The notes beneath the pieces were generated by a model. That model saw only the letters and a program-made list of their open reading frames with translations, had not been told where the DNA came from and made no database searches. 64,000 nt of DNA, from NCBI RefSeq assembly GCF_003034965.1, contig NZ_PZKE01000009.1, positions 62,001 through 126,000 of the forward strand, written 5' to 3'. Source of the DNA: Fuscovulum blasticum DSM 2131 (GTDB lineage Bacteria; Pseudomonadota; Alphaproteobacteria; Rhodobacterales; Rhodobacteraceae). The position numbers and the translations under genes are program-made. Shown here piece by piece: positions 27,609-36,648 of the stretch. Numbering within the stretch: position 1 is the first letter of the stretch; every line of letters begins with the position of its first letter.

Positions 27609-28256
27609 CTAAGCAGGGGCGAAATGCCGGCGCACGGCGGCGGCCACCGCCTCGGCCAGCACGGGGTTCGCCTCGGGGCCGTAGTGAACACCGTCGATCG
27701 GGCTGACGCGAACCATGGCCCCGGCATCCAGCCAGGGCACGCCGATGCGCTGCGCCATCTCGGCGATGCGCGCGCCCAGAACCTGAGATTTCGCCGCCCC
27801 GCCCCGGAACATCCCGGCCAGCACGCCGACCTCAAGAACAGGCGGCGGCGCGATCAGCAGAACACCGGGGGCGGCCCCGCCCGGGCCGGCGCCCGAGGTG
27901 CGGATCACCCCGACCAGCCGTTCCAGCGACAGGGCGATGTCATCGGCATTAACCGAAAAGCGATCTTTCAGGTCATTGGTGCCCAGCATGACCACCACCG
28001 CATCAACCGGGCGATGCGATTCCAGAAGTGCTGGCAGCACCCGCAGCCCGTTGCGATGTGCGCCTTCGATCGGGTCGTCATGCAGCGTGGTGCGGCCGGG
28101 GTGGCCTTCGGCGATCACCTCCCAATCGGGCAGCAGGGCGCGCAGGCGGCCGGGCCAGCGTTCGCCGGGGCCATAGCGGCCCTGATCGCCCAGCGAAGCC
28201 ACCGGCATCGTGCCATGGGTGTTGGAATCGCCAAACAGAAGCAGGGTGCGTGTCAT
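27609..28256 (-). CDS. SGNH/GDSL hydrolase
   Basis: A 215-aa esterase/lipase-like hydrolase. Block I LLLFGDSNTHG carries the nucleophile Ser, the Gly oxyanion is in the GHPGRTTLHDD region, block III is VVMLGTNDLKD and the catalytic Asp/His are in IDGVHYGPEAN. No signal peptide is seen, so it is cytoplasmic. ATG 28256 has AGGGA upstream; ATG 28268 in frame is possible. Similar proteins act as arylesterases or deacetylases. Substrate unknown. Confidence 0.85.
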   Translation of the reverse strand: MTRTLLLFGDSNTHGTMPVASLGDQGRYGPGERWPGRLRALLPDWEVIAEGHPGRTTLHDDPIEGAHRNGLRVLPALLESHRPVDAVVVMLGTNDLKDRFSVNADDIALSLERLVGVIRTSGAGPGGAAPGVLLIAPPPVLEVGVLAGMFRGGAAKSQVLGARIAEMAQRIGVPWLDAGAMVRVSPIDGVHYGPEANPVLAEAVAAAVRRHFAPA

Positions 28257-28320
28257 GTGGTCCCTCATGCAGCCGGGCGCCCAGCTTAACCGGGTCTGGC
28301 CGCAGGGAAAGGCCCCAAGA

Positions 28321-28392
28321 CCTTTCCTCTTGGCCCAAATACCTCGGGGGTAGCGCGGAACGCGCGCGGGGGGCAGCGCACCCCTGCCTGCA
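28321..28392 (-). repeat. Composite intergenic repeat, copy 1
   Basis: Read on the minus strand this is GGGGTGCGCTGCCCC, then a GC-alternating hairpin, then CTACCCCCGAGGTATTTGGG and an AAGAGGAAAGG tail. The order (GCGCTGCCCC, then ACCCCCGaGgTATTT, then an A/G-rich tail) is the same as in the copies at 44936 and 48206. It sits just after the stop of the ArsC gene, as expected of a terminator-linked repeat. Confidence 0.45.
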
Positions 28393-28393
28393 G

Positions 28394-28756
28394 TTACCGG
28401 GGGCGCAACGCCAGCAGATCCTGCACCGTGCCGGCCGGGCGGCACAGACGGGTGCCCCAGGGCGTTGCAATGAAGGGCCGTTCGACCAGCGTCGGATGCA
28501 CGACCATGGCCTCGATCAGCCCCTGTTCCGACATCTCGGGCGCGGTCAGGCCCATGTCTTCCGCCGGCGTGCCGCGGGTGCGCAGCGCCTGCCGCGCGGT
28601 CAGCCCGGCGTCGGCGAAAAGCCTGCGCAGGTCTTCCGCCCGCCAGCCCGGCTTGCGCGCGTCAATCACCTGCAGGGTCAGCCCCGCCTCGCGCAGGGCG
28701 GCCAGCACCTTGCGCGAGGTGCCGCAGTTCGGGTTGTGCCAGATCGTGACGGTCAT
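28394..28756 (-). CDS. arsC: Arsenate reductase (ArsC, glutaredoxin-dependent family)
   Basis: A 120-aa thioredoxin-fold protein. Cys11 lies in [10 protein letters not shown], and Arg61, Arg93 and Arg106 lie in [17 protein letters not shown] and RLCRP. These match the catalytic Cys12 and the arginine triad of plasmid-type ArsC, so it should be able to reduce arsenate using glutathione/glutaredoxin. It overlaps the adenine deaminase gene by 4 bases, and no arsR, arsB or acr3 is nearby, so a different physiological role (as in Spx/ArsC-like proteins) is possible. Confidence 0.87.
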   Translation of the reverse strand: MTVTIWHNPNCGTSRKVLAALREAGLTLQVIDARKPGWRAEDLRRLFADAGLTARQALRTRGTPAEDMGLTAPEMSEQGLIEAMVVHPTLVERPFIATPWGTRLCRPAGTVQDLLALRPR

Positions 28757-30450
28757 GGGATCACCTCGAATCTATCGACATCCACCAGCCCGTGATCGGT
28801 GATCTTGAGATGCGGGATCACCGGCAGGGCCAGGAAGGCCAGTTGCAGGAAGGGTTCCTCAAGCGTGACGCCAAGGCTGTGGGCGGCGGCGCGCAGGGGG
28901 ATGAGGGCATCGCGCACCTCTTCGAAGGACAGCAGGCTCATCAGCCCGGCCACCGGAAGGGCCAGTTCCGCCAGCACCTTGCCGCCTTCGGCCACGACAA
29001 ACCCGCCCTCGATCTCGGTCAGGCGGTTGGCGGCCAGCGCCATGTCGGCGTAATCGGCGCCCACGACGGCAATGTTGTGGTGATCATGGCAGACGGTCGA
29101 GGCGATGGCGCCGCGTTTCAGCCCGAAGCCCTGCACGAAGCCGGTGGCGCGGTTGCCGTTGCGGCCATGGCGTTCGATCACCGCGATTTTCACCAGATCG
29201 CGGTCCGGATCGGGGCGCTTGTCACCATCGACCGGCGGGATGTCGAAGGTCAGGTGCGGCGTGATGATCTTGCCGGGCAGGATGCCGATCACCGGGGTTT
29301 CCACCCGGTTGCCGCCGGTGCGGAAATCCTGCGGCGTCACCCGTGGCGCCTTGACCGAGGCGCGGGCGACGGGCGCGGTGGTCGGCCTTGCGGCAAAGGC
29401 GGCGGGGGTCAGTTCCACCCCGCGGGCAAAGACGCGGCTGGCGTGGCAGGTTTCCAGACTGTCGATCACCGCGATGTCGGCGCGCTTGCCCGGCGCGATC
29501 AGCCCGCGGTCCTTGAGCCCGAAGGCCTCGGCCGCCGAAAGGCTGGCGGCGCGATAGACGGCAAGCGGCGGGCAGCCCAGCGCGATCAGGCTGCGGATCA
29601 TGTAATCCAGATGGCCGTGTTCGGCGATGTCCAGCGGGTTGCGGTCATCGGTGCAGAGGCAAAGATAGGGGGAATGGCGTTCCGTCAGGATCGGGGCCAG
29701 CGCGTGCATGTCCTTGGAAACGCTACCTTCCCGGATCAGGACGCGCATCCCCTTGCGCAGTTTTTCCAGCGCCTCGGCCGCCGTGGTCGCCTCATGTTCG
29801 GTGCGGATGCCGGCCGCGATATAGCCGTTCAGATCGGCGCCGCGGAGGAGGGGGGCGTGGCCGTCGATGTGGCGGCCGCGGAAGGCTTGCAGCTTGGCGA
29901 GACAGGCTTCGTCCTTCATCAGCACGCCGGGGAAATTCATGAATTCCGCCAGTCCGATGACCTGCGGATGGTCCTTCAGCGGCAGAAGATCGGCGGCGTC
30001 CAGACGCGCGCCCGCGGTTTCCATATGGGTCGAGGGCACGCAGGAGGACAGTTGAACCCGGATGTCGATCAGGGTTTGTGCTGCAGAATCAAGGAAATAC
30101 CGGATGCCGGTCAGGCCGCAGACATTGGCGATTTCATGCGGGTCGCAGATCACCGTGGTCACGCCGCGCGGGCCGACGCAGCGGTCGAATTCATGCGGGG
30201 TGACAAGCGAGCTTTCGATATGCAGGTGGGTGTCGATGAAACCCGGCACCAGCACCTGACCGGAAACGTCTGTTTCGCGTATGCCTGTATAGCTGCCAAA
30301 CGTACCGACGATGGTGTCACCACAGATCGCCACATCGGTTTCGACCAGATCGCCGGTGATCAGGTCGAAGACGCGGCCGCCCTTCAGCACCAGATCGGCG
30401 GGGGTCAGGCCACGGCCCTGGTCGATCAGGCGGGATAGCGGTTCTTGCAT
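28753..30450 (-). CDS. ade: Adenine deaminase
   Basis: Converts adenine to hypoxanthine in purine salvage, 565 aa. The amidohydrolase metal-binding motif [21 protein letters not shown] and CTDDRNP, and the AdeC C-terminal domain ([32 protein letters not shown]) are all present. ATG 30450 has a perfect GGAGGTGCCCC site. Its last bases overlap arsC. It diverges from the EamA transporter. Confidence 0.93.
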   Translation of the reverse strand: MQEPLSRLIDQGRGLTPADLVLKGGRVFDLITGDLVETDVAICGDTIVGTFGSYTGIRETDVSGQVLVPGFIDTHLHIESSLVTPHEFDRCVGPRGVTTVICDPHEIANVCGLTGIRYFLDSAAQTLIDIRVQLSSCVPSTHMETAGARLDAADLLPLKDHPQVIGLAEFMNFPGVLMKDEACLAKLQAFRGRHIDGHAPLLRGADLNGYIAAGIRTEHEATTAAEALEKLRKGMRVLIREGSVSKDMHALAPILTERHSPYLCLCTDDRNPLDIAEHGHLDYMIRSLIALGCPPLAVYRAASLSAAEAFGLKDRGLIAPGKRADIAVIDSLETCHASRVFARGVELTPAAFAARPTTAPVARASVKAPRVTPQDFRTGGNRVETPVIGILPGKIITPHLTFDIPPVDGDKRPDPDRDLVKIAVIERHGRNGNRATGFVQGFGLKRGAIASTVCHDHHNIAVVGADYADMALAANRLTEIEGGFVVAEGGKVLAELALPVAGLMSLLSFEEVRDALIPLRAAAHSLGVTLEEPFLQLAFLALPVIPHLKITDHGLVDVDRFEVIP

Positions 30451-30553
30451 GGGGCACCTCCGGGCGGACAGCAAAGCCGCAAGGCAAGGCGGCGTCCAGA
30501 GGGATTGCGCCCCGGCGGTCCGCGTGATTCATCGTAACCGGAAGGAGACCGCG

Positions 30554-31489
30554 ATGCCCACCCATGACCGGCCGCTGCGCGGCATTGCGCTGAAACTTGG
30601 CTCGGTGCTGATCTTCATCGTGATGTCGGCGATGATCAAGACGACCTCGGCCCATGTGCCCGGCGGGCAGGCGGTGTTCTTCCGGTCGTTCTTTGCCATT
30701 CCGGTGATCGTGGGCTGGCTGCTGTGGAGGCGCGAGCTGTCATCGGGGCTGCGGACGGACAACCCGCTGGGCCATGTCTGGCGCGGCTTTGCCGGGACGG
30801 TGGCCATGGGCCTTGGCTTTGCCAGCCTGGGCTATCTGCCGCTGCCCGAGGTGACGGCCATCGGCTATGCCGCGCCGCTGCTGACGGTGATCTTTGCCGC
30901 GATGTTCCTGGGCGAGGAAGTCCGCGCCTTCCGCATCGGGGCGGTGGCGCTGGGGCTGCTGGGGGTGCTGATCGTGCTCAGCCCCCGGCTTTCGGTGCTG
31001 CACGGCGCGGAAACCGGCCATGCCGAGGCCTTCGGCGCCAGCCTTGTGCTGACCAGCGCGGTCTTTGCCGCCCTGGCGCAGGTGTTCGTGCGCAAGCTGG
31101 TGCAGACCGAACAGACCCCGACCATCGTGTTCTGGTTTTCCGTGACCGCAACCGTGCTGTCGCTGGCCACCCTGCCCTTCGGCTGGGTCTGGCCCACTCC
31201 GGGCGAGACGGCGTTCCTTGTCGGCTCGGGGCTGCTGGGGGGTGTGGGGCAGATCCTGCTGACATCAAGCTACCGCGAGGCGGATGCCTCGCTGGTGGCG
31301 CCGTTCGACTATGCCTCGATGATTTTTGCGCTGCTGATCGGCTATTTCATCTTTGCCGAGGTGCCGACGCTGACCATGCTGGGCGGGGCGACGCTGGTCA
31401 TTCTGGCGGGCATCCTGATCATCTGGCGCGAACGCCGGCTGGGGCTGGAACGCGCCCGCCAGCGCAAGGCGATGACACCGCAGGGATAG
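30554..31489 (+). CDS. DMT superfamily transporter (EamA domains)
   Basis: An inner-membrane exporter-type protein of 311 aa with about ten hydrophobic segments in two EamA repeats. The first repeat has GGQAVFFRSFFAIPVIVGWLL and LPEVTAIGYAAPLLTVIFAA; the second has ASLVAPFDYASMIFALLIGY. The ATG at 30554 follows AAGGAG. It diverges from ade by 103 bases, so purine-related or amino-acid export is conceivable but not shown. It ends one base before the stop of the convergent ROK regulator. Confidence 0.87.
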   Translation: MPTHDRPLRGIALKLGSVLIFIVMSAMIKTTSAHVPGGQAVFFRSFFAIPVIVGWLLWRRELSSGLRTDNPLGHVWRGFAGTVAMGLGFASLGYLPLPEVTAIGYAAPLLTVIFAAMFLGEEVRAFRIGAVALGLLGVLIVLSPRLSVLHGAETGHAEAFGASLVLTSAVFAALAQVFVRKLVQTEQTPTIVFWFSVTATVLSLATLPFGWVWPTPGETAFLVGSGLLGGVGQILLTSSYREADASLVAPFDYASMIFALLIGYFIFAEVPTLTMLGGATLVILAGILIIWRERRLGLERARQRKAMTPQG

Positions 31490-31490
31490 G

Positions 31491-32720
31491 CTACCCCTGC
31501 CGGGCGGGGGCGTTCTGGTCGATCAGATAGCGGTGCGACAGCGGAATGGCCGCCGCGCCAAGGGCGCGGGCATCCGCCCCCACGGTGCCTTCGCGGATGA
31601 CGGGCGGATCGACGCCGGCCAGATCCAGCGCCTTGAACGCCGCTTCGGTGGCCTGCACCAGTTCGGCGCGCACCGAGACAGGCATCCAGCCATCCAGAAT
31701 GACGGCCTCGATTTCGACCAGGGCGGCGGCGTTCAGCGTGGCATGGGCAAGGCCCTGCGCGGCGCTGGCAAGCCAGCGGTCCAGCAGAGGGCGCGACACC
31801 TGCCAGTGCTGGTGCTGTTCCCAGATATGGTCGCTGGATTCGCCCGCCTCCTCCATCTTTTCGGCCAGCACGTTCAGCGAGGCCACTTCCAGCAGCCGAA
31901 GCAGGCGGCCATCGGGGCCGGGCACCAGCATGGGGCCAACGCCGGCGGCATTGCCGGTGCGGCCCAGGAAAAGCTGGCCGTTCATCACCAGCCCGCCACC
32001 GATGAAGGTGCCCAGATAGAAATGCAGGAAATCCTTGGGCCGGTCGCCGGTGCCGAAGATCAGCTCGGCCCCGCAGGCCGAGGTGGCATCGTTCTGCACA
32101 TGCACCGGCAGGCCCAGCAGGGCCGACAGGTCGGCGCCGATGTCGCGGTGGCGCCAGGCATCCATTGCCTGTTGCGGGGCGCCGATGATGGTGACCCAGT
32201 TCCAGAGCTGGAACGGGATCGCCACCCCCATGCCGGTGACGCGGGCGCGTTCGTCGGCGCCCAGCGGGGCCACCAGCGCGGGCGCGGCCTCGGCCACGAA
32301 GGCCACCACGGCATCGGGCGTGGGGTAGCGATAGGTCTTGCGGCGGGCGGCGCGGATGCGACCGAGAAAGTCGATCAGGATCAGGTCGGCCGACCGGCGC
32401 CCGACCTTGAGCCCGAAGAAGAACGCCCCCCCGGCGGCCAGCGACATGGGCACCGAAGGCTGGCCCACGCGGCCCCGGATCGGCTCGCCCCGGGTCAGCA
32501 GCCCGTCCTGTTCCAGTTGCCGCATGATGACCGACACGGTTTGCGCCGAAAGCCCGGTCATGCGGGCGATGTCGGATTTCGCCAGCGCCTCATGCCGGCG
32601 CACCAGGCTGAGGACCAGACGTTCGTTATGCGCCCGCATCCCCGACTGGTTGGTGCCGCGCAGACCCGCCTCATCCGGCACGGGTCGCAGGTCGGCGGCG
32701 GTGTCGACGGCGTATCTCAC
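31491..32720 (-). CDS. frcR: ROK family transcriptional regulator of the fructose ABC operon
   Basis: A 409-aa protein. An N-terminal winged helix-turn-helix (SDIARMTGLSAQTVSVIMRQLEQDGLL) is joined to a ROK sugar-kinase-like domain (HFYLGTFIGGGLVMNGQLFLGRTGNAAGVGP). The usual ROK zinc-binding CxxCG region is not evident. The GTG at 32720 is preferred because GGGGGGAAAC precedes it; the next ATG is about 27 residues in. It diverges from frcB, and the palindrome between the two genes is its likely operator. This layout is that of FrcR in rhizobia. Confidence 0.85.
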   Translation of the reverse strand: MRYAVDTAADLRPVPDEAGLRGTNQSGMRAHNERLVLSLVRRHEALAKSDIARMTGLSAQTVSVIMRQLEQDGLLTRGEPIRGRVGQPSVPMSLAAGGAFFFGLKVGRRSADLILIDFLGRIRAARRKTYRYPTPDAVVAFVAEAAPALVAPLGADERARVTGMGVAIPFQLWNWVTIIGAPQQAMDAWRHRDIGADLSALLGLPVHVQNDATSACGAELIFGTGDRPKDFLHFYLGTFIGGGLVMNGQLFLGRTGNAAGVGPMLVPGPDGRLLRLLEVASLNVLAEKMEEAGESSDHIWEQHQHWQVSRPLLDRWLASAAQGLAHATLNAAALVEIEAVILDGWMPVSVRAELVQATEAAFKALDLAGVDPPVIREGTVGADARALGAAAIPLSHRYLIDQNAPARQG

Positions 32721-32791
32721 GTTTCCCCCCAATCCCCGCCGGTGCGCGGGGTCTGACCAGAGTGCGGAGGAAACGGGCAATCTGTCAATAA

Positions 32792-32808
32792 TAAATCAGA
32801 GTGATTTA
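32792..32808. promoter_or_regulatory. Palindromic operator in the frcR-frcB divergent region
   Basis: TAAATCA-GAG-TGATTTA, a perfect 7-base dyad within an AT-rich 30-base island in otherwise GC-rich DNA, as in ROK/NagC-type sites. A -35-like TTGACG (32815-32820) for frcB starts 6 bases to the right; the -10 region is weak. The gap 32721-32923 has no gene. Confidence 0.55.
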
Positions 32809-32923
32809 ATTATCTTGACGCAAGGGCGGGAATCGGCTTTCCTGTGCCCGTCGCAGCGGGAGAGACGGGCTGCGCCAGGAATCGAAACGGGGGGCGCCTG
32901 CCCCCTTCCGTGGGAGGAAGCAG

Positions 32924-33946
32924 ATGAAATTCACCACCAAGGCCCTGATGGGCGCAGCCACTGTTGCGCTGCTGTCGGCGGCGCCGGCGCTGGCCGATGG
33001 CGTGACCGCGTGCCTGATCACCAAGACCGACACCAACCCGTTCTTCGTGAAGATGAAGGAAGGCGCCGAGGCCAAGGCCAAGGAACTGGGCGTCACGCTG
33101 AAAGCCTATGCCGGCAAGGTGGATGGCGACCATGACAGCCAGGTTGCGGCGATTGAAAGCTGCATCGCCGATGGCGCCAAGGGCATCCTGATTGCCGCCT
33201 CGGACACCAAGGCGATCGTCGATCAGGTGAAGAAGGCACAGGCCGCCGGCATGGTGGTGATCGCGCTGGACACGCCGCTTGACCCGGCCGATGCCGCCGA
33301 CGCCACCTTCGCCACCGACAACCTTGAGGCCGGCAAGCTGATCGGGGCCTGGGCCGCCGCCACGCTGGGCGACAAGGCCAAGGATGCCAAGGTGGGCTTC
33401 CTGGACCTGACGCCGTCGCAGCCCACGGTGGACGTGCTGCGCGACCAGGGCTTCATGATCGGCTTCGGCATCGACCCGAAAGACCCCGCCAAGATTGGCG
33501 ACGAGGATGATCCGCGCATCGTGGGCCATGACGTGACCAACGGGAACGAGGAAGGCGGCCGCAAGGCGATGGAGAACCTTCTGCAGAAAGACCCCGACAT
33601 CAACGTGATCCACACGATCAACGAACCCGCCGCCGTGGGCGCCTATCAGGCGCTGAAGGCCGTGGGCAAGGAGAACGACGTGCTGATCGTGTCGGTCGAT
33701 GGCGGCTGCCCCGGCGTGGCGGCGGTGAAGGACGGCCAGATCGGCGCCACCTCGCAGCAATACCCGCTGATGATGGCCGCGCTGGGCGTGGAAGCGATCA
33801 AGAAATGGGCCGACGAAGGCGTGAAGCCGCAGCCGACCCCGGGCAAGGACTTCTTCGATACCGGCGTGACCCTGGTCACCGACAAGCCGGCCGAAGGCGT
33901 GCCCTCGGTCGATACCGCCAAGGGCACCGAGCTGTGCTGGGGCTGA
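32924..33946 (+). CDS. frcB: Fructose-type ABC transporter substrate-binding protein
   Basis: A 340-aa periplasmic sugar receptor with a signal peptide ([25 protein letters not shown]). The type I fold of the ribose/galactose group is seen in [58 protein letters not shown] and [16 protein letters not shown]. It is first in an operon frcB-C-A-K with a divergent ROK regulator, the gene order of the rhizobial fructose/mannose/ribose system. Ribose or another sugar remains possible. Confidence 0.88.
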   Translation: MKFTTKALMGAATVALLSAAPALADGVTACLITKTDTNPFFVKMKEGAEAKAKELGVTLKAYAGKVDGDHDSQVAAIESCIADGAKGILIAASDTKAIVDQVKKAQAAGMVVIALDTPLDPADAADATFATDNLEAGKLIGAWAAATLGDKAKDAKVGFLDLTPSQPTVDVLRDQGFMIGFGIDPKDPAKIGDEDDPRIVGHDVTNGNEEGGRKAMENLLQKDPDINVIHTINEPAAVGAYQALKAVGKENDVLIVSVDGGCPGVAAVKDGQIGATSQQYPLMMAALGVEAIKKWADEGVKPQPTPGKDFFDTGVTLVTDKPAEGVPSVDTAKGTELCWG

Positions 33947-34013
33947 GGCGGACCGCCTGATCCGAAAATCTTGTGCGGGGGCCGGTGCCCCTGCATGATC
34001 CCGCTCGGGGAGG

Positions 34014-34037
34014 AGGGCGGCCTTCTGGGGCCGCCCT
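34014..34037 (+). terminator. Intercistronic hairpin after frcB
   Basis: A perfect 9-base stem, AGGGCGGCC (34014-34022) with GGCCGCCCT (34029-34037), loop TTCTGG, then TTGTTG. It lies 68 bases after frcB and 44 before frcC. It is probably a partial terminator or stabiliser that keeps the receptor in excess over the membrane subunits. Confidence 0.6.
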
Positions 34038-34080
34038 TGTTGCAAGCGTCGGCAGGTTTGCCGGGGGACAAGGGGGGAAG

Positions 34081-35142
34081 ATGAGCCAGCCACAGGAATT
34101 CGAGAAGGTTCTGACCGGCAGCGCGACGACCGTCGCACAGTTCGAGGAACCGAAAAGCGGGCTGAAGAAGTTGCAGCACATGCTGCACGGCAACCCGGCC
34201 CTGGTGCCGCTGATCGTGCTGGTGGCGCTGGTGTTGTTCTTTGGCATTGCCAAGGGCGAGCGGTTCTTTTCCGCCTATACGCTGACGCTGATCATGCAGC
34301 AGGTCGCGGTGGTGGGCATCCTGGCCGCGGCGCAGACGCTGGTGGTGCTGACGGCGGGGATCGACCTGGCCATCGGCGTGATCATGGTCTTTTCCTTCGT
34401 CATCATGGGCAACGCCGTGCTGTCCTATGGCCTGCCCTGGCCGCTGGCCATTCTGGCCGGATTTGCGATGGCGGGCTTCTGGGGCTTCGTGAACGGCTTC
34501 CTCGTCTCGCGGCTGAAGCTGCCGCCGTTCATCGTGACGCTGGGCACCTGGAACATCGTGATGGCGATCTGCCTGATCTATTCCGCCAACGAGACGATGC
34601 GCGAAGCCGACCTGACCGCCATCACCGGGGCGCTGCACATCTTCGGCACGCCGATCAAGATTGGCGGCGCGGTGATCACGCTGGGCGTGCTGGCGATGAT
34701 CGGGCTGTATGTCGCGCTGTGGTACATGCTGAACTACACCGCCTTCGGCCGCCACATCTATGCCGTGGGCGATGATTCCGACGCCGCCGACCTGGCCGGT
34801 ATCCGCAGCAACAACATCCTGCTGAAGACCTATACGCTGGCGGGGCTGATCGCGGGGCTGGCGGCCTGGGTGTCGATCGGGCGGAACGGGTCGATCTCGC
34901 CCTCTACGGTGACGACCGACTACAACCTTCAGGCCATCACCGCCACGGTGATCGGGGGCATCTCGCTGTTCGGCGGGCGCGGCTCGATCCTGGGGGTGCT
35001 GTTCGGCACGCTGATCGTGGGCGTGATGAGCATGGGCCTGAACATGCTGAACGCCGATCCGCAATGGAAGGTGCTGCTGACGGGTGGGCTGATCATCGGC
35101 GCGGTTGCCGTGGACCAGTGGATCCGCAAGGTCTCGGGCTGA
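34081..35142 (+). CDS. frcC: Fructose-type ABC transporter permease
   Basis: A 353-aa membrane protein of the RbsC/AraH family with about 9-10 hydrophobic segments. The family signature LTAGIDLAIGVIMVFS, LPPFIVTLGTWNIVMAICL, the TAFGRHIYAVGDDSDAADLAGI loop (coupling to the ATPase) and ATVIGGISLFGGRGSILGVLFG are present. ATG 34081 follows a G-rich purine stretch (AAGGGGGGAAG). It is followed 13 bases later by frcA. The insertion-free N-terminus carries a polar cytoplasmic tail of about 40 residues. Confidence 0.9.
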   Translation: MSQPQEFEKVLTGSATTVAQFEEPKSGLKKLQHMLHGNPALVPLIVLVALVLFFGIAKGERFFSAYTLTLIMQQVAVVGILAAAQTLVVLTAGIDLAIGVIMVFSFVIMGNAVLSYGLPWPLAILAGFAMAGFWGFVNGFLVSRLKLPPFIVTLGTWNIVMAICLIYSANETMREADLTAITGALHIFGTPIKIGGAVITLGVLAMIGLYVALWYMLNYTAFGRHIYAVGDDSDAADLAGIRSNNILLKTYTLAGLIAGLAAWVSIGRNGSISPSTVTTDYNLQAITATVIGGISLFGGRGSILGVLFGTLIVGVMSMGLNMLNADPQWKVLLTGGLIIGAVAVDQWIRKVSG

Positions 35143-35155
35143 GGGAGAGCGACAG

Positions 35156-35926
35156 ATGGAACCCATTCTCACCGGACGCGGGCTGGTCAAGCGCTATGGC
35201 CGCGTCACCGCGCTGGACCATGCCGATTTCGACCTGTACCCCGGCGAAATCCTGGCGGTGATCGGCGACAACGGCGCCGGAAAATCCACCCTGATCAAGG
35301 CGCTGTGCGGCGCCGTGGTCCCGGACGAGGGCGAGATCCGGCTGGAAGGCCAGCCCGTCCATTTCACCAACCCGATGCAGGCCCGCGATGCCGGTATCGA
35401 AACGGTGTACCAGACGCTTGCCATGTCGCCCGCGCTGTCGATCGCGGACAACATGTTCATGGGGCGCGAACTGCGCAAACCGGGCCTGATGGGCAAGGTG
35501 TTCCGCCAGCTTGACCGCCCGCGGATGGAGGCTTTCGCCCGACAGAAGCTGTCGGAGCTGGGGCTGATGACGATCCAGAACATCAACCAGGCGGTGGAAA
35601 CGCTGTCGGGTGGCCAGCGGCAGGGCGTGGCCGTGGCGCGGGCCGCGGCCTTCGGGTCGAAGGTGGTGATCATGGACGAACCCACCGCGGCGCTGGGGGT
35701 CAAGGAAAGCCGCCGCGTGCTGGAGCTGATCCTGGATGTGAAGAAGCGCGGGCTTCCGATCATTCTGATCAGCCACAACATGCCGCATGTGTTCGAGGTG
35801 GCCGACCGCATCCACATTCACCGCCTTGGCAAGCGGCTGTGCGTGATCGACCCCAAGGAATACACCATGTCCGATGCGGTGGCCTTCATGACCGGCGCCA
35901 AGACGCCCGAGCATGTGATGGCATGA
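35156..35926 (+). CDS. frcA: Fructose-type ABC transporter ATP-binding protein (single ABC domain)
   Basis: A 256-aa ATPase. Walker A GDNGAGKSTLIKAL, Q-loop ETVYQTLAM, signature LSGGQRQGVAVARA, Walker B VVIMDEPTAALG and switch His in ILISHNM are present. Most sugar permeases of this class use a double ABC protein of about 500 aa; FrcA-type proteins have one domain, which fits here. The stop overlaps the kinase start by 4 bases. Confidence 0.92.
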   Translation: MEPILTGRGLVKRYGRVTALDHADFDLYPGEILAVIGDNGAGKSTLIKALCGAVVPDEGEIRLEGQPVHFTNPMQARDAGIETVYQTLAMSPALSIADNMFMGRELRKPGLMGKVFRQLDRPRMEAFARQKLSELGLMTIQNINQAVETLSGGQRQGVAVARAAAFGSKVVIMDEPTAALGVKESRRVLELILDVKKRGLPIILISHNMPHVFEVADRIHIHRLGKRLCVIDPKEYTMSDAVAFMTGAKTPEHVMA

Positions 35927-36531
35927 CGCCGGACGGGCTGATCAAGCTGATCCGCGCCCGGGCCGATGGTCCGGGCCGGTTCCTGGTGGCGCTGGCCGGT
36001 CCGCCGGCCAGCGGGAAATCAACGCTGGCGGCCCGGCTGGCGGCCGACCTGGCGCCGGGCGCCCGCGTGGTGCCGATGGACGGTTTCCATTATGACGACG
36101 CGGTGCTGACCGCGCGGGGCCTGCGGGCGCGCAAGGGATCGCCGCCCACCTTTGATGCGGCGGGCTTCGTTCACCTGATCCGCCGCCTGCGGGCCGAGGA
36201 TGAGGTGGCCATCCCGATCTTTGACCGCAGCATGGAACTGTCACGCGCGGCCGCCGATGTGGTGGGGCCGGAGGACCGCATCCTGATTGTCGAGGGCAAT
36301 TATCTGCTGCTGGATCAGGCGCCGTGGAACGCGCTGCCGGCGCTGTTCGACCTGACGGTGTTCCTTGACGTGCCCGAGGCCGAACTGGTGCGCCGCCTGA
36401 CCGCGCGCTGGCGCGACCACGGCAAGGACGACGCGGCGGCGCGCGACTGGATCGCGTCGAACGACCTGCCAAATGCGCTGACCGTGATCCGCGAGTCCCG
36501 CCCGGCCGAGATTGTTCTTCGGGGCGTCTGA
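35923..36531 (+). CDS. frcK: Kinase of the fructose operon (PRK/uridine kinase-like)
   Basis: A 202-aa P-loop phosphotransferase. Walker A is GPPASGKSTLAARLA and the phosphoribulokinase/PanK-like fold continues with VVPMDGFHYDD and FDAAGFVHLIRRLRA. DRSMELSRAAADVV and LIVEGNYLLLDQ follow, with a LVRRLTARWRDHGK lid. It ends the frcBCAK operon by the 4-base overlap with frcA. In the rhizobial operon the homologue is thought to phosphorylate an imported sugar, but biochemical proof is limited, so the substrate is uncertain. Confidence 0.85.
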   Translation: MTPDGLIKLIRARADGPGRFLVALAGPPASGKSTLAARLAADLAPGARVVPMDGFHYDDAVLTARGLRARKGSPPTFDAAGFVHLIRRLRAEDEVAIPIFDRSMELSRAAADVVGPEDRILIVEGNYLLLDQAPWNALPALFDLTVFLDVPEAELVRRLTARWRDHGKDDAAARDWIASNDLPNALTVIRESRPAEIVLRGV

Positions 36532-36648
36532 CGCGGTTTTCGGGCCGCAAACCCTTGACACCCCCCGCGATGTGCCCAAGTTGAGGCGAAACCCGCCGCG
36601 ACGCGCGCGACAGCCGCCCGCCACGCCACGACGAGGAACACCGCCCGC

